Program-made: the position numbers and the translations under genes | From: Alteromonas marina | Lineage (GTDB): Bacteria; Pseudomonadota; Gammaproteobacteria; Enterobacterales; Alteromonadaceae | Assembly: GCF_000808575.1 (NCBI RefSeq) | Contig: NZ_JWLW01000003.1 | Coordinates: 124,001 to 188,000, forward strand | Reading direction: 5' to 3' | Length of the DNA: 64,000 nt | Part shown: in pieces, positions 56,316 through 64,000 of the stretch | How positions within the stretch are numbered: position 1 is the stretch's first letter | Layout: each line of letters opens with the position of its first letter | The notes under the pieces: generated by a model | Told to the model about the DNA's origin: nothing | Seen by the model: only the letters and a program-made list of their open reading frames with translations | Database searches by the model: none

Positions 56316-58064
56316 TTACTGTTGACGCGCTTCTGCAATGGCGCTTGGCTTTTCTTGTTGCCAGTTAAGTCGCATATCCCACTTGAAACGATGTTCAGGC
56401 TTAAGCGGTGGCTGCTCGGCATCAATAGTGCTTAACACATTAGTCGCCTTAGTCAGCGTTGCGTCGCGACCGAACAAATAGCTTTGCTCATTCACTATGG
56501 TCAAATACGCTTTGTTCAACGCATACGCGCGCTCTGGTGAAGGAGTAATGATGTCGTACACTGACTTGGCACGCTGCACTTCTTCCACCTTGACCATGCC
56601 TTTTTCATCAAACCATTTGGCCAGCATTTCTCCGTTTTGACGGAACTCATCGCCACCGCCCACGCGCTCCATATAAGTAAGGAACTCGCCTTTTTCCTCG
56701 TTGATATTTGGCACATCTTCAATTTCACGCAGGTCTATATAGCCCCACCCCATTTGTCCGGGAACTTTCCGTGCAAATGAAAATGTTTGGTCAAAGGTTG
56801 ACCCTACTGTTTTGTGACAGCCGTTACAAAACGCAAGCTCTTGATCGTGCTGTGCACGAAGTTCGCCCTGCTCATTTTCAATGAAGCCATTAATTGTCCA
56901 GCCAAAGCCGTTGTCTATTCCTTTTTCACCTAAGTAGCGGGTTTGAGGCAGCTTTTCAAAATGCTTATCTTTTGCTTCCGCATAATAGGCAGACGCTAAA
57001 CTTTCTCTGCTTCTGAACATATGCTTTTTCATGTAGCGCACTTCCTTCATACGCGGCGCGTTATAAATATTCCCGTTTTCATCCACGCCAATGTAGCGCA
57101 CGGTATGTAAGAATTCTGTACCTTCGGGGTAAAGCATGTGCGCTAGCGGAACATCGCTTGCGTCGCCAACATAATGCGACAAACGAGCGATTTCAGTCAC
57201 TGAATTGGAAAGTTTTCCGTCTTGGTTTACGTCAAGGTTCAACGCTAATTCGTTGACCGGCGCCGCAGTTAACTTATCCAGATCTTTAAGTGCCATTTCA
57301 ACCAAGCTTAGGTTCAATGTATAGATAGCCTTGTTATACTTGCCTTTTAGCCTTTGAAAGCTTTCAGGAAGCCTTATCATAGCATCGCCAGTTGACCCGT
57401 TAGTCGGCCAAAAAGTACTTGGGAAGGGCTTGTAATTGTACGAGACCCATCCACTGCCATCTTTAGCAAAACCGTCGCCATCAAATGCCTTGTCAGCAGC
57501 GCTCAAGTTTTCAATACGCATGTAGTCTGGCATGGCGTCATTGTTAAGCGAAGCGGTATAGTTGTCTTGCGCTATATATTTTTTAATCGTGGCATCATCA
57601 ATGCCCGCAATTAGTGATGTACGGTCAATAAACAGGTTTTTCCAGCTGTTTGTTAACCCTACGTCAGAAAATTCGTAGTTGCCCTGTAACGTGCCATCGC
57701 CCATTTGATTAGGACGCTTTTCCATTGAATCGTAACTTTGGTGGCATGCATAACATGGGTTGTTAACACCTTCTGTTTTGGTGTAACACTGGGGAGGAAT
57801 AACCGATTCAGGGTTATACACTTCATCGTGTTCAATATATGCCAGAGCGGGAATAGCATCGCCTTCTTGATAAGGATAAGCGTGTGTGCTGTCGGCCTTT
57901 TCGTGAGTAGAAGGAGGCAGTTGCGTGTCAACTGTAAAGCTTGTTGAGTTTTGCTCATAGTTTGACTGATTGTTCACGTCAGTACCCGTGTTATCAGTGC
58001 ATCCTGCACTGATAAGTAGTGAAAGTAGAATGCCTACACCTGAAGTTATTTTTAACATTTTCAT
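56316..58064 (-). CDS. Di-heme cytochrome c lipoprotein
   Basis: 582 residues from the ATG at 58064; the frame reaches 58094 but that would lie inside the preceding terminator hairpin. Signal peptide II with lipobox ISAGC (C22). Heme-binding motifs CYACH at 104-108 and CNGCH at about 430. No other CxxCH seen. The region between is rich in aromatic and acidic residues (WKNLF, YKPFPSTFWPTNGST). Exported redox lipoprotein; electron partner unknown. Follows the PhoX-like gene on the same strand after a hairpin. Confidence 0.8.
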   Translation of the reverse strand: MKMLKITSGVGILLSLLISAGCTDNTGTDVNNQSNYEQNSTSFTVDTQLPPSTHEKADSTHAYPYQEGDAIPALAYIEHDEVYNPESVIPPQCYTKTEGVNNPCYACHQSYDSMEKRPNQMGDGTLQGNYEFSDVGLTNSWKNLFIDRTSLIAGIDDATIKKYIAQDNYTASLNNDAMPDYMRIENLSAADKAFDGDGFAKDGSGWVSYNYKPFPSTFWPTNGSTGDAMIRLPESFQRLKGKYNKAIYTLNLSLVEMALKDLDKLTAAPVNELALNLDVNQDGKLSNSVTEIARLSHYVGDASDVPLAHMLYPEGTEFLHTVRYIGVDENGNIYNAPRMKEVRYMKKHMFRSRESLASAYYAEAKDKHFEKLPQTRYLGEKGIDNGFGWTINGFIENEQGELRAQHDQELAFCNGCHKTVGSTFDQTFSFARKVPGQMGWGYIDLREIEDVPNINEEKGEFLTYMERVGGGDEFRQNGEMLAKWFDEKGMVKVEEVQRAKSVYDIITPSPERAYALNKAYLTIVNEQSYLFGRDATLTKATNVLSTIDAEQPPLKPEHRFKWDMRLNWQQEKPSAIAEARQQ

Positions 58065-58084
58065 AATCGTCACAACAGAAAAAT

Positions 58085-58104
58085 CCGGGCACATAAGTGC
58101 CCGG
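58085..58104 (-). terminator. Hairpin between PhoX-like and cytochrome genes
   Basis: CCGGGCAC / GTGCCCGG with a 4-nt loop and ATTTTT on the minus strand; terminator or attenuator. Confidence 0.75.
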
Positions 58105-58129
58105 AGTATTTTTAAATTAAAAAGAAAAC

Positions 58130-59968
58130 TTACTTATCTGCTGGCTCATACATCCAAAGCGTATTGTTTTCTTGGAAACCGTCTTCTCCGATAAGAATAC
58201 GGCCGTCGTTCATCACCACTACGTTATCTGGTTGAGAAAGCTGTTCAACGTCACAACGCTCGGCGCCAGTTAGGCTTGAACGGTATGTGCCGCCCATCAC
58301 CACAGGTTCAATACGAGAGATGTTATAGCCTTCTTCAAGCTTGGCACGATAAACGCCACCACAGTCTTTAACGCGGGCTGAAAGCTGCATATCGCCTTCA
58401 CCGTCAATCATTGTGTTGTCGATATCAGCGATGCCGATGTAAAGGTATGCATTCTGTACCACTTCACCTTCGATAGTATCTGCACCTTCAACCGCTTCCT
58501 TTGCGCGTTTCTGGTTGATTGAGATACCTTCCAGTTTTCTCCACTCTGCGGTAGCCCCTTTGAGACGGGCCGCCGCACGACTCTCTAAGAACGCTACGCG
58601 GTTATCCATTGGCTGTCCTGCTGTTACGCTAGAGCCCCCTTCCTCTACCGTTGGATAGGTCGCATCGCCATCAGCCCACGCTTGAACGTCGGCCATAGTA
58701 ATGTAAGAGCTTTGTCCATCTACGTAGTCGTCGGTACCAATACCATTGTATTCATCAATCCACGCGCGAATAGTCAGGTTATCACCGCTAGCTAATTCCA
58801 CCCATTCAACCGCAAAACCAGTAGTCGCAGGGTCGTTCTGACCTGCATCCTGAGTGAGCTTAGCGCCGTAAAGTGTACCTGCCGACAAGTCTTCAGCTGT
58901 GTCTGCGACAAACTTAAACAGTACGCCTCCCGTATCATCTTGAGAAAGGTAAACCGTTTTGCCGTCAGGCATGACCGTTGAGTTTTCGTGCTCATAACGG
59001 CCCATGGCAAAATGCTTAACAATAACCGGCTCATCAGCCAACGGCTCTGTTACTTCCGCAATATAGCCATAGTTGTACGGGTTTGGCGCATCTGGTGCCG
59101 TCATTTGCCACATACGACCTAAGCGCGCATCTGTAGAAACGGCCTCTGGGTTATTCCAGCTTGGTGATGTTGTCGTATCCACCGCCGAATCAACCACCCA
59201 CTCTTCTGAAGTAAGCGGTGTACCCCAAGGTGACATTGAACCAAAGCAGTTTGCCGCCGTTCCCCATACTGGCGAGAAATCCAGCATCATAGCTTCAGTT
59301 ACTTCCCACATACCAAACTCGTCTTTCTCCACTTTCATGCGGCTCATACCGCCAGGAAGTTCTTCCCAGTTCGAGAAAAGGTAACCTTCGCCTTCGGCGG
59401 TTGAGATGAAGCCGTTAAAGTCAGGCATGTCATTTTCAAGAACCAACTCTTCGCCATCCAACGTGTAGATGTGACCTAAGCCTTCTGGTAGGTCAGTACC
59501 GAAAGTGTCGCCCGTTTGTCCAAGTACTTGATATTGACCAATGGCAGAAACCACCAGCTCTTTTTCTTCATCTGAGCTTGGTACAGGTGAATTTGGTAAT
59601 GTTACTGGCAGATTGTTGAAGTTAGCACCTGCAAGCACGCCCACTGTACCGGTGTTAATAGGCATTGCATTTACACTGGTTGTCGCCGCATTAGTGCCAG
59701 ACGGGTGCTGAACGTTAAAAAATAAATCGCCTTCGTCTGTTAAGAATATACCGGTCACTTCTGCACCAAGTGGAACCGTAGCAATACGTGTTAGCGTACC
59801 TGCACTATCACCTTGAGGACCTTGGTCGCCCACCGGGCCTTGCTCACCTACAGGGCCTTGTACACCGTCTTCGCCATCGTCACCTTCCAGTGAACAGGCA
59901 GTCATCCCTAGTGTTACAGCCAGTGCTATCGCTGAATACTTAATTCCACGAATTGTTTCGCTTTTCAT
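58130..59968 (-). CDS. PhoX-family (DUF839) phosphatase lipoprotein with collagen-like linker
   Basis: 612 residues. Lipobox GMTAC (C25), then nine G-x-y triplets at 29-55 (GDDGEDGVQGPVGEQ...), a collagen-like stalk. The PhoX-type body has CFGSMSPWGTPLTSEE, GRYEHENSTVMPDG and VYLSQDDTGGVLFKF. PhoX phosphatases use Ca and Fe and depend on Tat; here a Sec/lipoprotein signal without RR is seen, so this is a variant. A Pho box upstream supports a role in phosphate starvation. AAGGAA precedes the ATG. Confidence 0.85.
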   Translation of the reverse strand: MKSETIRGIKYSAIALAVTLGMTACSLEGDDGEDGVQGPVGEQGPVGDQGPQGDSAGTLTRIATVPLGAEVTGIFLTDEGDLFFNVQHPSGTNAATTSVNAMPINTGTVGVLAGANFNNLPVTLPNSPVPSSDEEKELVVSAIGQYQVLGQTGDTFGTDLPEGLGHIYTLDGEELVLENDMPDFNGFISTAEGEGYLFSNWEELPGGMSRMKVEKDEFGMWEVTEAMMLDFSPVWGTAANCFGSMSPWGTPLTSEEWVVDSAVDTTTSPSWNNPEAVSTDARLGRMWQMTAPDAPNPYNYGYIAEVTEPLADEPVIVKHFAMGRYEHENSTVMPDGKTVYLSQDDTGGVLFKFVADTAEDLSAGTLYGAKLTQDAGQNDPATTGFAVEWVELASGDNLTIRAWIDEYNGIGTDDYVDGQSSYITMADVQAWADGDATYPTVEEGGSSVTAGQPMDNRVAFLESRAAARLKGATAEWRKLEGISINQKRAKEAVEGADTIEGEVVQNAYLYIGIADIDNTMIDGEGDMQLSARVKDCGGVYRAKLEEGYNISRIEPVVMGGTYRSSLTGAERCDVEQLSQPDNVVVMNDGRILIGEDGFQENNTLWMYEPADK

Positions 59969-60069
59969 TATAGTTCCTTGCTTATACTTGTTTTCGATGT
60001 TGAGTGGAGGTAAGCAGAAGACTCACCTCAGTAAACGGTCTTAGCGGGCGAAAGTCTGGAGGACATTTG

Positions 60070-60118
60070 TGACATTCCGGTGACAGTGAATTGACACCCA
60101 AATGAAGCTTTATTGACA
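60070..60118 (-). promoter_or_regulatory. Pho box (PhoB binding site) upstream of the PhoX-like gene
   Basis: On the minus strand TGTCA occurs at 60074-60070, 60085-60081, 60096-60092 and 60118-60114: three consecutive 11-bp steps and a fourth two steps away. This is the 11-bp direct-repeat lattice of PhoB sites (TGTCA-N6-TGTCA), about 100 bp before the start codon and correctly oriented. Confidence 0.85.
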
Positions 60119-60360
60119 CAAGGGTCTGAAAAAACGAATAAAACAAATGCGAAGATTTACGAAGGCGCTGTAATCATTGGGATTATTGAATGTTCAATCA
60201 AGAAAACCTAAACCACTCAGTCAGTTTATGAATTATTTATTTCACAATACTGGTCAGAGCTTTGTGCCCGTGAACAAAACAGGACATAACTGCTTAAAAG
60301 TTGGATGGGGTAAAATTGTAAGAGAGGGTAGTTGGAGAAGGCAATTAGAGGAAGACATAA
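60119..60360. other. Intergenic region between the PhoX-like and DUF4861 genes
   Basis: About 240 bp beyond the Pho box. A 62-residue plus-strand frame at 60177-60365 shows no family features or ribosome site and is not called. No repeat. Confidence 0.45.
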
Positions 60361-60365
60361 TATAA

Positions 60366-60401
60366 GCTAACGGGCTACGCATTTCGCTACGGCCCGCTAG
60401 C
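60366..60401 (-). terminator. Possible terminator hairpin of the DUF4861 gene
   Basis: GCTAACGGGC / GCCCGCTAGC (one mismatch) around a 16-nt loop just past the stop; no T run. Confidence 0.4.
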
Positions 60402-60419
60402 CCGGTCGCTAAGTAATAC

Positions 60420-61649
60420 TTAGTTTAAGACGGTAAGAGGGTGATTATACGTCTTTAATTTATTAACCAGATAATCTTCGAACTGCTTTGCAGTTTGTAC
60501 ATCGCTGCTGCGCTTAGGCCAAACCGCGAGAATTTTATAGTCTAAAGTGGTTAAAGGTTTGAACAATACAAGGTGGTCATGTTCACCCTCGAATACCTTT
60601 TCGACCTGATCTAACCGATAAACAACGGCCAACCCTAAGTTGTCATTATCTGCCAAGATACTTTGCGTTCCCCAAGTCGCTACAACGCCCCACTCACCAC
60701 GCTCGGCTTTAATCACCTGCATTCCATCATGCGCCACTAGACCTGCGACAATATTATCCGATGGCTCTGATACAGAAACGCTGATGTGGGTTGTGGGGTC
60801 AAACGCATCAATTCGATAGTGCGTGGTAACGTCGATGCTGTCCGCTTTCGCATCAGACGATGACCACCCTTCGTAGCCAACCTCGAACTCAGCCCGCAAC
60901 TGAGAGTTCGATACCAATTGGTATTGCGTATTCTCTACATGCTGAAAATGCATAACTGTCTGCGTTGAGGAGTCTTGGGTTTCTTGTTCTGTTAATCGAC
61001 CTAGCGCACCCACGCCCAACGATTTACCAACTTTAAGCGCGTCTCCACCCCACGAAGATAAATTATGATAGCTATCGTAGCCGTCTTGCCCCACCTCAGG
61101 TAATACTACACTGTCGTTCGCTTTAACAAAGACATCAATAGCGTTACGCCAATCAAGATAAAGGCGATAGCCCATTTGATCAGACTCCCAGCCTGGTCCT
61201 TCGTAACGCAAAAAGTAAGAATGATCGGTCAATTGCGGAGGCGATGTGAATGAGGTAACTTCTTCAAAAGAAAAACCCTCAGCGCTATATACTGCGTCTT
61301 GCCACTCTCCTCCTGTTCTTACGGAAAGTTCAGCGTGCGCCCGATCGTGGAGGTTAACATTCGTAGCTTGCTCAGGTGGCATAAGTTCTAATGACGCACT
61401 ACTTCCTGGCGCAATGGATGCTGCACCTAGTAACACCGCTTGCCCTTCGCTATTCTCAATCCATTCTGACGGATATTGCTTTAACTTCCACCCCGAATAT
61501 TGCGGGGGCAGAGATACTTCAAAAATTTGATCGCCGCTACCACCGTCTGCCGAATTTTTCACCTTAACAGACAAAGCCGAATTTATATCCCCTTGTGAGC
61601 AACTTGCCAGAAATGGCACTAAAACCAGGCCTATCTTACTAAATTTCAT
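60420..61649 (-). CDS. DUF4861 lipoprotein of a uronate-utilisation locus
   Basis: 409 residues from the ATG at 61649 (another ATG at 61667 adds six residues). Signal peptide II with lipobox LASC. The body has GPGWESDQMGYRLYLDWRNAIDVF, YHNLSSWGGDALKVG and YRIDAFDPTTHIS, as in DUF4861 proteins found in polysaccharide and pectin or alginate utilisation clusters. It may bind or cleave oligouronides; activity unproven. Divergent from kduD with a palindromic operator between. Confidence 0.8.
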   Translation of the reverse strand: MKFSKIGLVLVPFLASCSQGDINSALSVKVKNSADGGSGDQIFEVSLPPQYSGWKLKQYPSEWIENSEGQAVLLGAASIAPGSSASLELMPPEQATNVNLHDRAHAELSVRTGGEWQDAVYSAEGFSFEEVTSFTSPPQLTDHSYFLRYEGPGWESDQMGYRLYLDWRNAIDVFVKANDSVVLPEVGQDGYDSYHNLSSWGGDALKVGKSLGVGALGRLTEQETQDSSTQTVMHFQHVENTQYQLVSNSQLRAEFEVGYEGWSSSDAKADSIDVTTHYRIDAFDPTTHISVSVSEPSDNIVAGLVAHDGMQVIKAERGEWGVVATWGTQSILADNDNLGLAVVYRLDQVEKVFEGEHDHLVLFKPLTTLDYKILAVWPKRSSDVQTAKQFEDYLVNKLKTYNHPLTVLN

Positions 61650-61722
61650 CACTTTTATGCTCTCCATCGGTTGGTAAAGTGTTTAACTAATTTACGATAT
61701 TTATAAACAATATATTGACAAA

Positions 61723-61736
61723 TGCCACCGGTGGCA
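61723..61736. promoter_or_regulatory. Perfect 14-bp palindromic operator, DUF4861-kduD
   Basis: TGCCACCGGTGGCA (61720-61739 with a further imperfect base pair) lies between a TTGACA -35 element (61715-61720) and a TATTTT -10-like box for kduD, the classical repressor position. The CG-centred dyad resembles LacI/GntR-type operators. Confidence 0.75.
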
Positions 61737-61827
61737 ATTATTTTAAATTTTGTTAACGAGATTTTTCAATTTAGTATGTCGATAAAATTCGGCACGCCAA
61801 TGAACCATTTAGTGAAAGGTAAATTAC

Positions 61828-62586
61828 ATGGTCAACTTTAGCCTTGAAGGTAAAACTGCATTAGTGACCGGAGCAAGTCGGGGTATAGGACAAGCGCTTG
61901 CTTTAGCGCTCGCTACTTCTGGTGCCTTTGTTATCTGTGCCAGTTCTAGACCAGGTGGCTGTGATGAGACGCTACGTAAAATTCAAAGTGAAGGTGGACA
62001 AGCTATGGCGTTGGACGCCGACCTCGCCGAGCCTCACGCTGTACTTAAACTTGCCGAAGATGCATTAAGCATTAAAGGTCACATCGACATATTGCTGAAT
62101 AACGGCGGAACTATTTTTCGAGCGCCAGCTACCGACTTCCCTTTCGAGGAGTGGCGGAATGTGCTTGCTGTCAACATCGATTCAGCTTTCCTACTTAGCC
62201 AAACTATTGGTAAGACAATGGTAGAACGTGGTCAAGGTAAGATCATCAACATTGCATCAATGTTGAGTTACACAGGTGGCATTACTGTTCCTGCTTACAC
62301 TGCAAGTAAACATGCCATTGCGGGTCTTACCAAAGCGCTTGCAAACGAATGGGGCCAATACAATGTGCAGGTGAACGCGATTGCGCCCGGTTACATCAAA
62401 ACTGATAACACCCAAGCACTACAAGATGATGAAAAGCGCAGTGCTGAAATTTGTGCCCGCATTCCAGCTAATCGCTGGGGGGAAAGTGATGATTTAGCAG
62501 GTGCGGCGGTATTTCTTGCGAGCGCAGCCAGCAATTACGTTAACGGCCATATCCTTGCCGTCGACGGCGGCTTTCTGGCACGTTAA
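61828..62586 (+). CDS. kduD: 2-deoxy-D-gluconate 3-dehydrogenase
   Basis: 252-residue short-chain dehydrogenase. GASRGIGQ (NAD site), LLNNGGTIFRAPA, catalytic Ser in NIASMLSYTGG and YTASKHA. KduD oxidises or reduces 3-deoxy-2,5-hexodiulosonate/KDG in uronate breakdown. AAAGG upstream. First gene of kduD-kduI-TRAP. Confidence 0.92.
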   Translation: MVNFSLEGKTALVTGASRGIGQALALALATSGAFVICASSRPGGCDETLRKIQSEGGQAMALDADLAEPHAVLKLAEDALSIKGHIDILLNNGGTIFRAPATDFPFEEWRNVLAVNIDSAFLLSQTIGKTMVERGQGKIINIASMLSYTGGITVPAYTASKHAIAGLTKALANEWGQYNVQVNAIAPGYIKTDNTQALQDDEKRSAEICARIPANRWGESDDLAGAAVFLASAASNYVNGHILAVDGGFLAR

Positions 62587-62608
62587 TTAACGAACGGGGG
62601 ATACAGCC

Positions 62609-62662
62609 ATGAGCGACAAAAAAAGCATGAGCGATAGAAAAGACATGAGCAAGAAAATAGAC
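62609..62662 (+). repeat. 18-bp imperfect tandem repeat, three copies, at the kduI start
   Basis: ATGAGCGACAAAAAAAGC, then ATGAGCGATAGAAAAGAC, then ATGAGCAAGAAAATAGAC: each opens ATGAGC, exactly 18 bp apart, in frame, giving three potential start codons. Confidence 0.85.
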
Positions 62663-63490
62663 ACCCGATATGCTATCGGTCGTAAAGAGGCCAATGCTTA
62701 CAACACGCAAGAATTGCGTGACGCGTTTTTAGTCGACACCCTAATGACACAAGGTGAAGTCGTATGGATATACACCCACTACGAACGCTTTATGCTTGGA
62801 AGTGCCGTACCGACAACGTCAGCGCTAACGCTAGAAACCATTGAAGATCAGCTAAAGATGCCATTTTTTACCGCTCGCCGTGAGGTAGGTGTGATTAATA
62901 TCGGCGGACCTGGCACCATTACAGTTTCAGGCACTCGTTACCATTTAGATAACGAAGAAGCCTTATACATCGGCCAAGGCAATGAAGAAGTCATTTTTGA
63001 GTCGGACAATGCGTCCAATCCTGCCAAATATTACTTAAACTCGGCGCCGGCTCACCACGCCTATCCCTGCAAAAAAATAGGCAGCACAGATGCAAACATC
63101 CTTCACTTAGGCAGTCAGGAAACCTCCAACAAGCGTGATATCAAACAGTTACTTATCAATACTGTTGTCGATACATGTCAGCTTCAAATGGGATTAACGC
63201 GTCTACATACGGGTTCCGTCTGGAACACCATGCCAGCTCATCAGCATGACCGACGCAATGAAGTGTACTTTTACTTTGATATGGACAGCGAAAGCCGCGT
63301 ATGTCACTTCATGGGCGAACCGCATGAAACTCGTCACATTTTCGTAGCGAATGAAGAAGCCGTAGTATCGCCACCTTGGTCAATTCACTGTGGTGTGGGT
63401 ACTGGAAGCTATGCATTTATCTGGGGAATGGCAGGTGAAAACCTTGATTACGATGATATGGACAAGTTTCCACCTTCACAGTTGCGCTAA
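62609..63490 (+). CDS. kduI: 5-dehydro-4-deoxy-D-glucuronate isomerase
   Basis: 293 residues, ~15 more than E. coli KduI (278), because of three tandem MS-x-K repeats at the N-terminus. The cupin core has GVINIGGPGTITVSG, LYIGQGNEEVIF, STAPAH-like NSAPAHHAYP, WNTMPAHQHDRRNEVYFYFD (zinc histidines) and SIHCGVGTGSYAFIWGMAGEN. Isomerises DKI to hexodiulosonate in pectin/alginate degradation. GGGGGA before the first ATG; the second and third are plausible starts. 22 bp after kduD. Confidence 0.95.
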   Translation: MSDKKSMSDRKDMSKKIDTRYAIGRKEANAYNTQELRDAFLVDTLMTQGEVVWIYTHYERFMLGSAVPTTSALTLETIEDQLKMPFFTARREVGVINIGGPGTITVSGTRYHLDNEEALYIGQGNEEVIFESDNASNPAKYYLNSAPAHHAYPCKKIGSTDANILHLGSQETSNKRDIKQLLINTVVDTCQLQMGLTRLHTGSVWNTMPAHQHDRRNEVYFYFDMDSESRVCHFMGEPHETRHIFVANEEAVVSPPWSIHCGVGTGSYAFIWGMAGENLDYDDMDKFPPSQLR

Positions 63491-63520
63491 GCAGCCCTGC
63501 TTTCAATAGGTGTAATGATT

Positions 63521-64000
63521 ATGTTGCGGTATATAAAACTCACACTGTCTGCCACAGCGCTGTTGCTAACATCGGCGTGTTCTCAAAATGAATTGCAAGG
63601 TGAAGTCACCGTGTTGCGCTTGGGGCATACCTTAGACACTCAGCACTCTGTACACAAGGCAATGGAATATCTAGGAGAGCGTCTAGATTACTATTCTGAC
63701 GGCACAATGAGTGTGGTGATTTATCCAAGTAGCCAGCTGGGAACTGAGCGAGAAATGGTAGAACTGTTGCAGATTGGTTCACTCGCTATGACTAAAGTAT
63801 CGGCAAGCCCTCTGGAAGGGTTTGCACCGGAAATGAAGATATTTAGTATTCCCTATATTTTTCGCGATAACGAACACTTCTGGCGAGTATTAAACAGCGA
63901 TCTGGGCAATGATTTGCTTTCTGGTGTTGAGGATTTCCGTCTTAAAGGCCTGGGCTATTACGATGCAGGTAGCCGCAGCTTTTACACTAACGATAAACCA
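63521..64000 (+). CDS. TRAP transporter solute receptor (DctP type), partial
   Basis: 160 residues then the window ends. Lipoprotein signal SATALLLTSACSQ (unusual: many DctP receptors are soluble); mature part VLRLGHTLDTQHSVHKAMEYLGE, SSQLGTEREMVELLQIGSLAM and IFSIPYIFRDNEHFWRV, typical of DctP. Likely binds a hexuronate for TRAP import, given kduD-kduI before it. Start at 63521; an ATG two codons upstream is possible. Confidence 0.88.
   Translation, partial: MLRYIKLTLSATALLLTSACSQNELQGEVTVLRLGHTLDTQHSVHKAMEYLGERLDYYSDGTMSVVIYPSSQLGTEREMVELLQIGSLAMTKVSASPLEGFAPEMKIFSIPYIFRDNEHFWRVLNSDLGNDLLSGVEDFRLKGLGYYDAGSRSFYTNDKP

Noticed and set aside
60177..60365. 62-residue plus-strand frame
   Set aside because: No ribosome site, no family features and biased low-information sequence.

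Overview
The window looks like chromosomal DNA of a marine gammaproteobacterium, most likely Alteromonas or a close relative. This rests on gene content and order: an hdfR-maoP neighbourhood, zwf-pgl-edd-glk-eda beside hexR and pyk, gap next to yeaD, a DUF349/YeaC cluster, and a large sensor with a two-component propeller. No rRNA, tRNA, CRISPR array, insertion sequence or prophage was seen. The sequence reads as ordinary host DNA with several loosely packed AT-rich gaps.

Layout. 1-6900: the 5' end of a propeller-type sensor (runs off the left edge), an RNase J-like nuclease, DUF2789 and DUF2750 proteins, and hdfR, a small basic protein and maoP. 7000-10330: a PRC-barrel protein, a persulfide-type ArsR regulator divergent from a rhodanese, a LysR regulator and an ExoD-like membrane protein. 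10787-16416: a five-gene signalling operon (sigma-54 response regulator, a tiny stand-alone histidine-phosphoacceptor protein, a CHASE3 histidine kinase, a single-domain response regulator, and a REC-kinase-REC-REC hybrid). 16603-21210: a run of small envelope-stress type genes (YqjD/YqjE/YqjK-like trio, lipoproteins, DUF1328). 21294-25075: the DUF349/YeaC/zinc-ribbon cluster. 25332-33163: alanine/glycine symporter, M14 carboxypeptidase, large GAPDH, DUF2989 lipoprotein, msrB and gnd.

33492-50983 is the central carbon block. malQ, glgB and glgX (glycogen and maltodextrin turnover) lie divergent from gap-yeaD. The Entner-Doudoroff operon zwf-pgl-edd-glk-eda is divergent from hexR, which is followed by pyk. 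Near-perfect HexR boxes precede zwf and pyk, so glucose from glycogen or maltodextrin would feed through glk, zwf, edd and eda to pyruvate under one regulator.

51115-64000: an exported small protein, a two-BON-domain protein, an EEP-family membrane protein, an orphan glycosyltransferase, a di-heme cytochrome lipoprotein, a PhoX-type phosphatase with a collagen-like linker and a clear Pho box, and the start of a hexuronate locus (DUF4861, kduD, kduI, TRAP solute receptor) with a sharp palindromic operator.

The most interesting inference is a possible sigma-54 regulon. Matches to the -24/-12 promoter, 37-44 bp before the start codons, precede the YqjD-like operon, the DUF1328-lipoprotein pair and the BON gene, and the signalling operon encoding a sigma-54 activator lies next to the first two. 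All functions come from reading motifs; no database search was run.
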